This document shows, piece after piece, positions 30,316 to 40,054 of a stretch of DNA of 64,000 bases; within the stretch, counting starts at the first letter, position 1; the number at the start of each line of letters is the position of its first letter. Under the pieces are notes generated by a model. The model made no database searches, was not told where the DNA came from, and saw nothing but the letters and a program-made list of their open reading frames with translations. The position numbers and the translations under genes are program-made. Source of the DNA: Tribonema minus (taxonomy: Eukaryota; Sar; Xanthophyceae; Tribonematales; Tribonemataceae); the NCBI GenBank assembly GCA_017506865.1, contig JAFCMP010000514.1, positions 558,001-622,000 on the forward strand. The letters are read 5' to 3'.

Positions 30316-30690
30316 CCTCTCGAGGGCTCGGAGGCAGACAAGCAGCACAAGGAGACTGCTGCAGCAGAGGAACTGAGCATGGAGACTGCAGAGGAGGAGC
30401 TGATGGAGACGGCACAGGAGGGGTCTGGGGGGACCGATCTGGATCGTGTTCTGGATGCTGCAGTAACGAATCGCGCGCGCCGGGAGGTGGAGCAGCTGTT
30501 CGGGCCAGCTGCTGCGTGCGCAGCAAATCCTGAGGGTCCCGGAGAAGATTCGATGCAGGCGGAGATCGGCGGCGCCGACGGCGGGGGGCCGGCCAAGAAG
30601 ACGCGGCGCGAACGCAAAGCCAAACTGCCCTTCACGCCTAAGAAGTACTGCCGCAGCGTAGGGCTTCAGTTTTTGGCACGCCAGGGGGTC
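30316..30690 (+). CDS. Possible exon of an unrecognised gene
   Basis: The acceptor TTCTCCGCAG at 30306-30315 opens a frame starting PLEGSEADKQHKETAA. The encoded segment is acidic, rich in METAEEEL-type repeats, then turns basic (KKTRRERKAKLPFTPKKY) and ends near CRSVGLQFLARQ, where GT dinucleotides could serve as donor. Downstream the frame runs into the G-rich tract and is unlikely to be coding. The composition looks nuclear (acidic region plus a possible nuclear localisation signal). I do not recognise a family, and the start and end of the gene are not visible. Confidence 0.4.
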
Positions 30691-30719
30691 GTGCGTCCAG
30701 TTCTTTATACCTCTCCTCT

Positions 30720-30996
30720 AGGGGGGGGGTTGGGGGAGGCAGCGGCGGGGGGGCTACCGCCCCCCCCAGTTCTCCAACAGGGGGGGGTCTGGGGGGTCAG
30801 CCCGGCAGGGGGCGGGGGGGGGGGGGGGGGGGGTTGGGGGGTTTGGCAGCCCAGTCAGCAGGGGGGTCTGGGGGGGCGGCAGACCGCCCACTGATCTAGC
30901 AGGGGGGTCTGCTGCCGGGGAGGGGGGGCCGGAAGTCCCTCCCAGTTCTCCAGCTGGGGGGGGGGAGGGGGGGGTCGGGGGGTGCGGCACTCCCCA
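30720..30996 (+). repeat. G-rich block with repeated GGGGGGTCTGGGGGG units
   Basis: Dense G runs include about 20 consecutive G at 30814-30833, with repeated GGGGGTCTG and CAGTTCTCCA.C.GGGGG words. It meets the simple pattern for multiple G-quadruplexes on the plus strand. Open frames through it are simple Gly/Pro products of the repeat. Confidence 0.75.
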
Positions 30997-30999
30997 GGT

Positions 31000-32150
31000 T
31001 CTCTTTTGTGCTACAGGATTCTGTGCATGTCACTCTGTCTCATGTGCGTGGTGGTATGCTGACATGGTCTCCCGAAACAGTCACCCCGCGCAGAGAGCAG
31101 AGAAGGTTGCTGCGGCACCTGAGCAATTTGTGTCACATATCTGTCTGTCACAGGCTGTGTCCCTGGCCAGCAGACTTTTCAGCCAATTGTGAGATGACAA
31201 CACGTTGTCTCACAGTCCGACTAGTAGAGTACAATTGGTTTTGGGAGGGAGAGCATGCTTGCAAACGCATGCAGTGCTGTCAATCGCGTGCTGTCTTGCG
31301 CTTTTTTTGTGTTGTGTTGACCTGGGGGGACGTGTGATCATCTACCGGCACTCACCGTGGTGACACTGTCCCGCAGTAGGCGTTCCCCCTGGCCTGTCAC
31401 TCTACTGGTGGCGCAATAACTCGATAGGCCCTGCTTTTGTCCCCGTGTAAGAAGGGCTGGTGTTCTGCGTGTTTCGCACCAGAGCAAGCAGCACAACATG
31501 GCAAAATGCAAGCCTGTGTACGTGGAGCTGTATTCTTTTTGTTTTCTGCGCTTTTTTGCCCCCCCCCCCCCCCCCCCCCCCCCCCACCATTCAATATGCT
31601 GTCAAGATCTACAACAATGATGATGCTCTTTCTACGGAGGTGCACAGAGCTCGAACGCATCTGCCCTCGGCCATTGCAAGGTTAGGTACTATGCACAGTT
31701 ACAGCAACTGCTAGGCGCATTCAGTTGTATACAAAGGCATTGTGCATGCAGTGTCACTTTTTCTGCATCTTAGTAATGCTTTCACCAGAGCACAACGTGG
31801 TGTTGAAGCACGAAGCTTAACTTGAAGTCCGCCGTCATTTGCCGTCATTTGCCGTACTTTATGAATTTGCAGTAACTTACTTACTTACTTACTCTGACGT
31901 AATTTGGCGTCATAACGTCATTAACAACCCTGCTTCACACACCCAACTTCAAGTTCTGCCGGGGATCATATTCTAAACTCAAGAATACTCATTGTTGACA
32001 TGCCAAGTTGCATGCTGACTTCGCCAAGCTTGGCAGTTGATTTTTTTTTCTGCAAACAATGGTCAGCGCGCTTCATGCGCACCTACCTGCACATTATATT
32101 TAAAAAATGGTAGCGTATTTTCAGCTCAGTTTGGTCAGCATACCCAATGT
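31000..32150. other. Noncoding stretch with 27-C tract
   Basis: C run at 31559-31585, a short (TTAC)n array near 31870-31893, and repeated TTGCCGTCATTT words near 31835-31850. No gene recognised. Confidence 0.5.
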
Positions 32151-32159
32151 ACCCCCGGC

Positions 32160-32630
32160 GTGCTCGGCACGGTAGTCAGCGTGGTCAGCGCGTGCTCAGC
32201 ATACCAGCATAACCCAGCATACCCCCAGCATACCCCCAGCGTGCTCAGCGTACTCAGCGTGGTCATCGTACTCAGCGTACTCAGCGGCTTAGCGTACTCA
32301 ACGTGCTCAGCGTACTTGGTCAGCGTACTCAGCGTACTCAGCGGCTCAGCGTACTCAACGTGCTCAGCGTACTCAGCGTGGTCAGCGTGGTCAGCGTGGT
32401 CAGCGTACTCAGCGTGGTCAGCGTACTCAGCGTGCTCAGCGTGGTGAGCGTACTCAGCGTGGTCAGCGTACTCAGCGTGCTCAGCGTGCTCAGCGTACTC
32501 AACGTGCTCAGCGTACTCAGCGTGGTCAGCGTGGTCAGCGTACTCAGCGCGCTCAGCGTGGTGAGCGTACTCAGCGTGGTCAGCGTACTCAGCGTGCTCA
32601 GCGTACTCAACGTGCTCAGGGGTGGCAGCA
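32160..32630 (+). repeat. 9-bp minisatellite (CAGCGTRST-type)
   Basis: About 50 tandem units of a 9-bp motif, mainly CAGCGTACT, CAGCGTGGT and CAGCGTGCT, sometimes joined in 18- or 27-bp higher-order combinations. Because the unit is a multiple of three, all frames stay open and give Ser-Val-Leu-type or Leu-Ser-Thr-type repeats; I do not consider these genes. Confidence 0.92.
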
Positions 32631-32859
32631 ACCTACTAGTAGCGCTATTCGATAATCAGCGCTGCCGGAGCTGGTGAGCTTGCAACCCAGAGCGGGATGC
32701 AGTTCGCACTTCGTTCTCACAGGCCACATTCTTGTGCACCTCTCGTGGACACCGCCGAAAAATCAATGATGAATTCCTTAAGGAACTTGAAGAGGCTCCC
32801 ACGCAGTGACCAGCTCATGAAGCTAGCTGCGATGGTGGTGGGTTCCTTGTCAATAATCT

Positions 32860-33320
32860 CTCAAGGAAGGTGGCGATCCGGTGAAACTTTCAAAAGCCAC
32901 TCGGGCGGGCCGTCGCGCTTCGCGGGCATGAGGGCACTGCCTTGCTCTACCCAAGCGCTGGCTGCCGCTGCAGCTGTACCAAGCGATGATGGTGGCCACT
33001 GCCGTTCACGATGCAGTTGCAGATACCGTACACTGTGACAGGCTGCTAAACCAGTGCCAGCCGCAGCTGGAGTCGTCAGCGTTGCGCAGATTCGGCCAAA
33101 GCTTCTTCTGGCGTTCGAAGGGCGGTAGCGGCACCCATGCACTTGCTAATACAGTAGCTGGAAGCTGCTTCTTTAGGAAGGTGAGCACTGTGCCGTTGGT
33201 CGTTTCGACCTTGGTCTTCACATACCGCTTCTCATCCAGCATGACAGAGAAATTTCAAAAGGCTTAGCGCATGAGCGCGTATCCCTCGTCGTCAAAGCCG
33301 GACATGCCTGCCAGTGCCAC
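32860..33320 (-). other. Possible coding remnant; low-confidence terminal exon and repeat family member
   Basis: On the minus strand, CTGGCAG at about 33312 opens a short frame ending MSGFDDEGYALMR then TAA at about 33268. It could be a terminal exon of the JmjC gene upstream on this strand. Immediately after it, another frame reads MLDEKRYVKTKVETTNG. About 32940-33060 (minus) matches about 57770-57865 (plus): GTATGGCATCTGCAACTGCA-type sequence, CCGTCATCGCT, TGCAGC. So at least part of this is a dispersed repeat. Nothing firm can be said on function. Confidence 0.3.
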
Positions 33321-33589
33321 TGAACCAGGTGCCGCCGTCGTTGCTGCTGTGCCGGCGCTGCGGCGCCAGTGAGGGCGCCGCCTGCGCCGCTGCAGCAGCT
33401 GCCGGCGCTCGAGCTGCCCCCGCCGTCGTCGCCGCCACCGCCGCCGTTGTCACCGCCGCTGCCGCCGCCGCCTCTGCCGCCGCCACTGCCGCCGCCGCCG
33501 TCGTTGCCGATGCCGCCACGACGCGCGCCGCCAGCATAGCTGCTGTGTGTGTGGCTGAGGGCACCAGCCATCGACGTTGTGGTCAGGCT

Positions 33590-34850
33590 CAAAACAATTC
33601 AAAACAAGCACTTTGCTTTGTCAGGGCTCAGGCCGGCGAATCTCTCTGCCCACCGCTCGTCTCGTCTGACTCTTTTTCCGCGGCAACTCTATGCATATGT
33701 TTTTGTGCGTTGCAGTTGCCAACGGATGCCTTGACTTGTGAAGCAGTGCAGGTCACACCGCAGGCAGAGTTCAAAGCTGGATAATTCAAAACCACAATGA
33801 CATCACTTTCCGTGACTTGGTGTAGTATGTGAACTTCAAGGCCGACGAGGTGAGGGCAACCTGGCGGTCAAAAAATGCTTATTGTGCAACGTGACGTGTC
33901 ACTGTGTCTGACCGGGTTGACCGGTTGCCGAGAGCCTCAGAGACCGTAGGATTGCAGTCAGCAGCGCGTGTACCAGAGGGCTTGTCATCGCCACATTGCA
34001 CTCATAGGCTGATAGCCAGTTGGTAGCTCACAGCAGTTGAAAAGCACAGTTGAGGTTCAAACAGGCGCCACCCCCCAACACTGAATGGTGTCTTGCGCAG
34101 GGTCTGTGTCACTTATCTCACGAGTTCTTAAAGTGCAAAGCTGAAGTACATGGCTCCTGCCCCCGCGCATTTTTCCAGCATGCTTTCAATTTACTTGGGA
34201 CTAAATGCGGCGCAGAAGGAAGCACGATGCTCTCAGCTCAGGTATGTAGTTGCCAAGAATTGTGTTTTTTTCTGGCTGCTTAGTGTCATCTGCCAGCCAT
34301 GAGCTCTTTGAATAGCCGCTCCCCGACATCAGTGCCATGCTTTGCGCAGAGCCCCTCTTGCAGAACCCATTCCACCTGTGCATACACAAACGTCCATCCA
34401 GCGGCAATGAGGTCATGAATCAATAAAATACTGAGTGAATGCAGGTCCATGAAAGGGTGGAGTGCGAGTGCTCATCCGGCGGCAACAGATTCATGCACGG
34501 ATAAACGCATCCACATCAAGTTAAAACAAATTTATACAATACTTGTTTATGGTTACTTCTATTTACAAAGGAAGTACGAGTATATTCACAGGGTCTGTGA
34601 TTATACAACTTAGTGGATGTCATCAGCTGCTCTGCGCGTAATCTTAAAACAATACAGCAATTCATATCCCGTTGCACGAAACTTGACCATCACATTGCAG
34701 TTGCAATTTGATTTTTAAACCTCACAGCACACACAAACAATTGCAAAGCCATCGCCCTAACCTAACCCTAACCTTCAATTGACCCTACGAATGTCGCACG
34801 CTTTGCATCACCCGTGCATGCACCTCACCTCAGCCTAGCGTTATGCAACA
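33590..34850. repeat. Segmental duplication, copy B (downstream noncoding part)
   Basis: Colinear with copy A at about 12240-13880; the duplicated block continues through the JmjC exons to about 36035. It includes the CCCTAACCTAACCCTAACC word at 34753-34772, which matches the telomere-like word of copy A at about 13798-13818, so that word predates the duplication. Confidence 0.8.
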
Positions 34851-34884
34851 GAAAGTACGCGTGTAAAACCTTATCAAAAGTCAC

Positions 34885-36150
34885 CTGCTTCTGTGGCGGC
34901 CACGACCGTATCTCAGGCGGCGCGGCGCTGCCGCCGCAGCCGCACCAGTCGCGGATGTGCTGGAAGATGCGCCGCCGCCCGCGCGCGCCCGCGTAGTGCT
35001 GCGATGCGACAGCGATGCTCGGCGCCAGGTGGATGACCTGGTGCCACCAGCGCGGGGGTATGAGCACTGTCTCGCCTTCGCGCTGCACGACCTGACGGAG
35101 GCGGTACGCGAGGGGGGGGGGGTTGGAGGTTGATAATGCAGAGTAATTGGGTAGCATCATCAAGACTTGTCCAGGGTGACACTGAGTGAATGCGGCTATA
35201 TCATCACTGTGCTGGCGAGTGTGTTGGCTGCATGAGTGCCCCTCGCGCTGTATGACGGGCGAGGGTGCGCGAGGCGAGGGGGGGGGGGGGGGGGGGGGGG
35301 GGGTGAGCCACGCGAGGAAATTCTTTGGAGTTGCATATTGGGGGCAGTTGTTATTGCGGTTTGATGGGACCACTGAGAGGGTTGACTTGGAACTTTTGAG
35401 TGAGTTTGATGGACGTCAAGTTGCCACATCAAAGATTGTACGAACGCTTCATCAACTTGGCCGCATGATAATACATCAGCACACCGTCAGCTTCTGCACT
35501 GCGCAAGGGACGCGATGATGATGTTGAAACAAGGTGCGAGCAGGGTTGGCGGTTCAGGTCAGGGCTCCTTGCAATTCTCCAACACTGTCACGGAGGATGC
35601 CCGGGAGAACGTCAGCAATGGTGGGCTGCAAAGTGACCTTTACCAGTGCTTCGGGGCACCGCCCTGGCCTTATGCTGAAAACAGCACAGGACCGACACAT
35701 CTGTCTGGTGACTCCGTGCCGACACAGGGCCTGGATCTAATTATTGGCAGCAGCGCTCGACATGGCATCGTCCGCTGCTGCCTTCAAAACGACGCCATCA
35801 CTGCCCACCTGAAATTGCATGTACTATCACAATTGGTGGTGAGGTTTGTTACGGCAACGCAGCAGCAAACCTGGCGGTCACCTGTTTCCGCCGTGCCCAC
35901 ACATCTTCTGGCACGCCATACGCCGCAGCAGCGCTCAGCATGATGCCGTCGCTCCCGTGCGCACCAGACTCAGAGAATGGGCGGTAAAGGTCGACTGGGG
36001 ATTGCCAGCCGGCGCTGACATTGTAGGACCCCCCCCACGCATTTGGGGGCAGCCTGTAACCGTCTAGTAGGTGCTCTGGGCAGGGGGGGAGGAAAGTCCA
36101 GAGCTTTTCCCCTTCCATGAGGACGTTCCACCCCAGCCATTCGTAGGGGT
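34885..36150 (-). CDS. JmjC-domain protein (2-oxoglutarate/Fe hydroxylase-like), two internal exons
   Basis: The upstream exon is 36150-35882 (it completes an Asp codon, then PYEWLGWNVLMEGEKLWTF, ending RRKQ; donor CAG|GTGACC). The downstream exon is 35091-34885 (acceptor CCGTCAG; donor CAG|GTGACT). Joined in phase 0 they keep the JmjC pattern: a G-W-N-x-L-x-x-G-x-K-x-W-x-F-x-P strand, then GETVLIPPRWWHQV and APSIAVASQHY. The WWHQV His is the distal iron ligand. The proximal H-x-D would straddle the junction at 36150 and its His lies on an exon I could not find. Family members hydroxylate or demethylate proteins, or modify RNA; the substrate cannot be told. A decayed paralogue lies at 12-17 kb. 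First and last exons are unresolved. Confidence 0.65.
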
Positions 36151-36236
36151 CTCGGGTGTATAAAAGGGAGACGCAGGATAATGTGTGTGGGTGAACGGCA
36201 GTGGATAAGAATCAGGATGCACGATGGATAGGCAGC

Positions 36237-36380
36237 ACACAGAGCTTTTCCCCCTCCATAAGTACGTTCCACCCCAGCCATTCGTAGGGGTCTGGGGTGT
36301 ATAACAGGGGGACGCAGGATAATGTGTATGGGTGAACGGCAGTGAATAAGAATCAGGATGCACAATGGATAGGCATGCAT
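36237..36380 (-). repeat. Tandem duplicate of the JmjC exon 5' edge and upstream intron
   Basis: About 36098-36236 and 36240-36378 are about 140-bp direct repeats (AGCTTTTCCCC.TCCAT, CCACCCCAGCCATTCGTAGG, GTGTATAA, GACGCAGGATAATGTGTRTG). The unit covers the first ~55 bp of the exon, its acceptor and upstream intron sequence. The outer copy has a better acceptor (CCCCAG) than the one next to the used exon (CCCGAG). Confidence 0.85.
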
Positions 36381-36950
36381 ACTCATGCAGCACATATACA
36401 TGGAGATGATTGCGCGGGAGTCAAAAAGTGCACACATGACCGCTGGCTGTAAAGGCAGCATGTCAGCACGTAAGCCTGATATACCACAATACACGTGAAA
36501 TTTGCACCTCCGGAACCACCACGACAACACAATACTCAACTCCTGAAAGTGTGCGTCTTCACAGATGAAGGCAATACTGCACACATGTTGGGAGGAGCTA
36601 AGAGGTGGCTGAGGCAGAGCTCACGTAAGCTGCTGCGACGTGAAGAAGGTTTGCAGGAATGCTCTAATTTGGCCTCCAAATCATCATTGTTTCTAATCAT
36701 GAACTTCAAAGTAAACCATACCAAACCTGTTTTCTTTGCAGCTACTGGTGATACTCTTGGACGATGTGGCCTCTGTTCAAGCTATGAGAGCGACAAATGC
36801 CCTAGCTTGGAGTATAGAGATGGCGGCGATAACCAAATTGTGACGTGATGGCTTTAAGTTGATTAAACTTCTATATCCCTCGGGAGTAAAAAGCACCTGA
36901 ACATGCATGCGCGATTGTACCTCCCACTGTAGGGTGGTGGGCGCAATTAT
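36380..36950. other. No firm gene
   Basis: A frame after TTTGCAG at about 36740 (CGLCSSYESDKCPS, ends at TGA near 36848) could be a small terminal plus-strand exon, but nothing upstream supports it. Confidence 0.3.
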
Positions 36951-36954
36951 CCTA

Positions 36955-37665
36955 CACGCAGATGACAGCAGCCAGCGTCTGCTGCCACATGCCTCAACGC
37001 ACCAGCACGGCAAGGTCCGCAAAAACTTCAAAAGTGATTGCTGACTCTTTCACTTATTTTTCACGTTGATATTTTACTAAGATTGCTCGGTTTTGCTGAT
37101 AAATACAGACTCATGCGTGGGGTTTTCCGCGTGAGTTGAAGCCTGTGGGAACCAAACTATTGCTGGCATAAAGCACAGAGGCAACAGCCAGCATCTGCAT
37201 AATGCCTCGACGCACCAGCATGCAGAAAGGACCTCACCCCCTCCTCATCCACTTTTGCACACGACCGCTGTGGCCTGAAAAAAATGTTCACATAGTATTA
37301 AAGTGTATGCGCAAATATATATGCTGTACATGTACGAAGGCAGACGCACCACACTATTCGTACAGGAGGCACATGACCACAGCCAGTGTCTGCAACATGC
37401 CTCAACGCACCAGCTTGCAGAAAAAACCTATCCCTCCCCTCCCCCTACCAGGCACGACCGCTGTGGCCTGAAAGAATACTTAGACATGTCAATTTATACG
37501 AGCAAATATGTGATACATGTATGTAGAATGTGGGCGCACTACATGAGGCTTACGACAACAATTTGTGTCTGCTGCAACATGCCTCAACGCACCAGCATGC
37601 AGAAACGACCTCGCCCCCTCCCCTCCCACTATCAGGCACGACCGCTGTGGTCTGACGGGAGCAGG
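36955..37665. repeat. Tandem repeat, ~185-bp unit
   Basis: The block ATGCCTC(A/G)ACGCACCAGCA followed by CAGAAA..CCT and CACGACCGCTGTGG recurs at about 36990, 37201, 37397 and 37578, giving about three to four diverged units. Short open frames inside are repeat products. Confidence 0.8.
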
Positions 37666-37724
37666 GAATAGCTCAAACTCGTCCGCACGAAACAACTCTG
37701 GAGGCAGCTGCAGCAAAAATGAAG

Positions 37725-37814
37725 AAGTCACAAAGTTAAGGCATGGTTGGGGTTAGGGTTAGGGTTAACCTAACCCTACCCCTACCCTAACCCTAAGTCA
37801 CAAAGTTAAGGCAT
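37725..37814. repeat. Head-to-head interstitial telomeric repeat flanked by 20-bp direct repeats
   Basis: GGTTAGGGTTAGGGTTAACC at about 37750-37769 is followed directly by TAACCC/CCCTAA units to about 37796, so G-strand and C-strand telomeric arrays meet at GGGTTAACC. The 20-mer AAGTCACAAAGTTAAGGCAT is present intact on both sides (37725-37744 and 37795-37814). Confidence 0.9.
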
Positions 37815-38039
37815 CAGGCAAGCGTCACGCACACGAATGCAGCCAATGATGGTGCCTGGGTGACGACGGGAGTATGCATTTGCCATGTGATGATCTTAAT
37901 GATTAGAAAGGGCTGCATGATGGCGATGCGCAACTCTTTTTGCAAATTCAACAGCGGCAAAACTGCCATGCTCGGTCAAAGTATGTTTGCTGGTTGTGTG
38001 CCTTCAAGGGCTGACAGCCACCACACAACTCGAAGCACA

Positions 38040-38630
38040 TGTTGAGACAAACTTCACGCACATGTTGGGGTGCGAACTTCAGCTCTCGATTTTGATGGAA
38101 CCACCAGCACCAAATTATTTGACATTAACGTGTCTAGGCAACCCTGTCAATGACATCCCTGGGATTAATTTTTTACTCGCTTGACTTCAGCGGTCTCGGC
38201 AACCTTGTGAGTGACAGACAGCACTCATTGTTTGTGAAATCACCATAGCAGTGATTCGGTATGGTGCGTCTAGGCAACCCCCTTGATGACATACCTGAAG
38301 ATTTTATTCATTTACTTGTTTGACATCAGCGGTCTCGGCAACCTGCGAGTGACAGTCAGCTCTCAATTTGCGTAGAATCACCAGCAGCAATTATTCGACA
38401 TGATGCGTTGAGGCAACCCCGGTGATGACATACCTCTGAAAATGTATTTGACTTCAGCGATCACGGCCACCCTGCGAGTGACAGACAACACTCATTTTTT
38501 GTAGAATCACCAGTAGAAATTATTCGATATGATGCGTCCAGGCAATCCCATTGATGACATGCCTGGAGAATTCATTCATTTACTCATTTGACATCAGCGG
38601 TATCGACAACCCTGTGAGTGACAGACCTGG
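38040..38630. repeat. Tandem repeat, ~140-bp unit
   Basis: About four diverged units share GTCTAGGCAACCC..TGATGACAT, ATTTACT.G.TTGACATCAGCG, TCTCGGCAACC..GAGTGACAG and ATCACCA(G/T)..GAAATTATTCG. No coding frame persists across units. Confidence 0.8.
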
Positions 38631-38639
38631 AGGGGCGTT

Positions 38640-39990
38640 TGTAGGTGCGGTGCGGCTTCATCCACCAGGTGTTCATCTGCACCCACGACACAAGCATGCG
38701 CGCAAACGGCACAGGTAAGTCACCATGGCATGCAAGGTAAAGATATACATGTAACTAATGACAACATTGTGGATGATGGTGACAACATTGCGAAGAGCAA
38801 ATGCAGGCTTACGCCGCACACGCTTGTCAGCGCAACATGATCCTTGTTTATTTGAGGTATTGCTAAAGGTTGTGGGCAAGAGCTAAGGTAAGGGTCAGGG
38901 TCAGGGTTAGGGTTGGCTGTTCGATGCCTGCACACAGCTGAAACATAGCAGAAACTCGAGATAAGCCATTCTCCACCAAACTAAGACGCAAGTATTACCT
39001 TAAGTATGATACAACTCGTAACATTCCTACGCCGCAGTTGCATTCCACATTGTTTTCTGAAAAAAAATTGGAGCTGTAGTGCTTGTACAGGAGCATGCTC
39101 AGAACAGCTAGGAGCTGATTTTGTGCAAATGACTGAGCGACACTTCGACTACATCATCCTTTTTCAAAGAATCCTGGTCAACTTCAGTGATCCAAAGCCT
39201 GCGATGCTAGAACTCTCAGATTGCCCGTGTACATGCCATGATGCAGCTGAAATAATTGTTGACACCCATGACAAGCTCAGAGTCAGGCATTGATGCTGGG
39301 GAACTTTCCCCCCAAGAACTTTCGAATAGTCAATGTTGAGTGCCCTAGTCCGCTTTGTAACCTATACTGTGGAAGTGTTTGAATTACTGGCTCGTTGCGT
39401 CACTCATGTATCTCATGCGTACTGGAAGTTCACACTAAATATCATAGTGACCATTTGACCGCCTGCCTAATTGCCGACAGCTTGAGGCAAGCGTTAGGGC
39501 TCACCCTACAGTAAAGGTTGCGTTCAGACTGCGGCATGAGCTGTGATCTTGCTTCCTAACCGGCGGAGTACCAATGTTGTCATGATGCTTGCAGGCGTTG
39601 AAAGCACTCAATTACTTTTGAATGTGTTTTTTTTTAAGCTTGCAGATGCATGGCATTTGTTCTTGATACCCCTTGCAATCACATACCTCGAAGCATTAAT
39701 GTATAAGATTAACGTGATACTAGCTGGTGCACTTGAACACATATTGCGGTGTCAGCACCACTTGTTCAGCAGCTGCCGACAGAGAAGCTCAGATAAAGCA
39801 CAAATGAGGGAAGAAGAGCGCTGCCTGCTGGTTACACAACATTTGTCATGCTAATCTACTCGCTGCAGCAGCAGCGGGTCTCCGACAGGCATCATCATAC
39901 CAAACATTTGGGACCACCGCATGTTGACTATGCACTACTTGAAAGAATATATACGGGGCCACCGGATGTTGACTAAGCTGACCCATGCTA
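38640..39990. other. No gene recognised
   Basis: Contains a TAAGGGTCAGGGTCAGGGTT telomere-like stretch at about 38889-38915. Open frames at 39006-39293 and 39543-39854 lack recognisable domains or junctions. Confidence 0.35.
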
Positions 39991-40054
39991 TGCTCAGGGC
40001 AGCTGAATGGGACACCACAGCACAGCTGCGGAAGATATTTTCATTGAACTTTTG

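Noticed and set aside
31397..31714. Frames containing poly-Pro or poly-Gly
   Set aside because: They translate the 27-C homopolymer and shift with its length.
32303..32677. Long open frames reading Ser-Val-Leu or Leu-Ser-Thr repeats on both strands
   Set aside because: They are translations of the 9-bp minisatellite; a multiple-of-three unit keeps every frame open.
35560..35690. Minus-strand segment conserved between the two duplicated loci (PTIADVLPGILRDSV) as an extra JmjC exon
   Set aside because: The flanking JmjC exons join in phase without it and the JmjC pattern is continuous across that junction; conservation is explained by the duplication.
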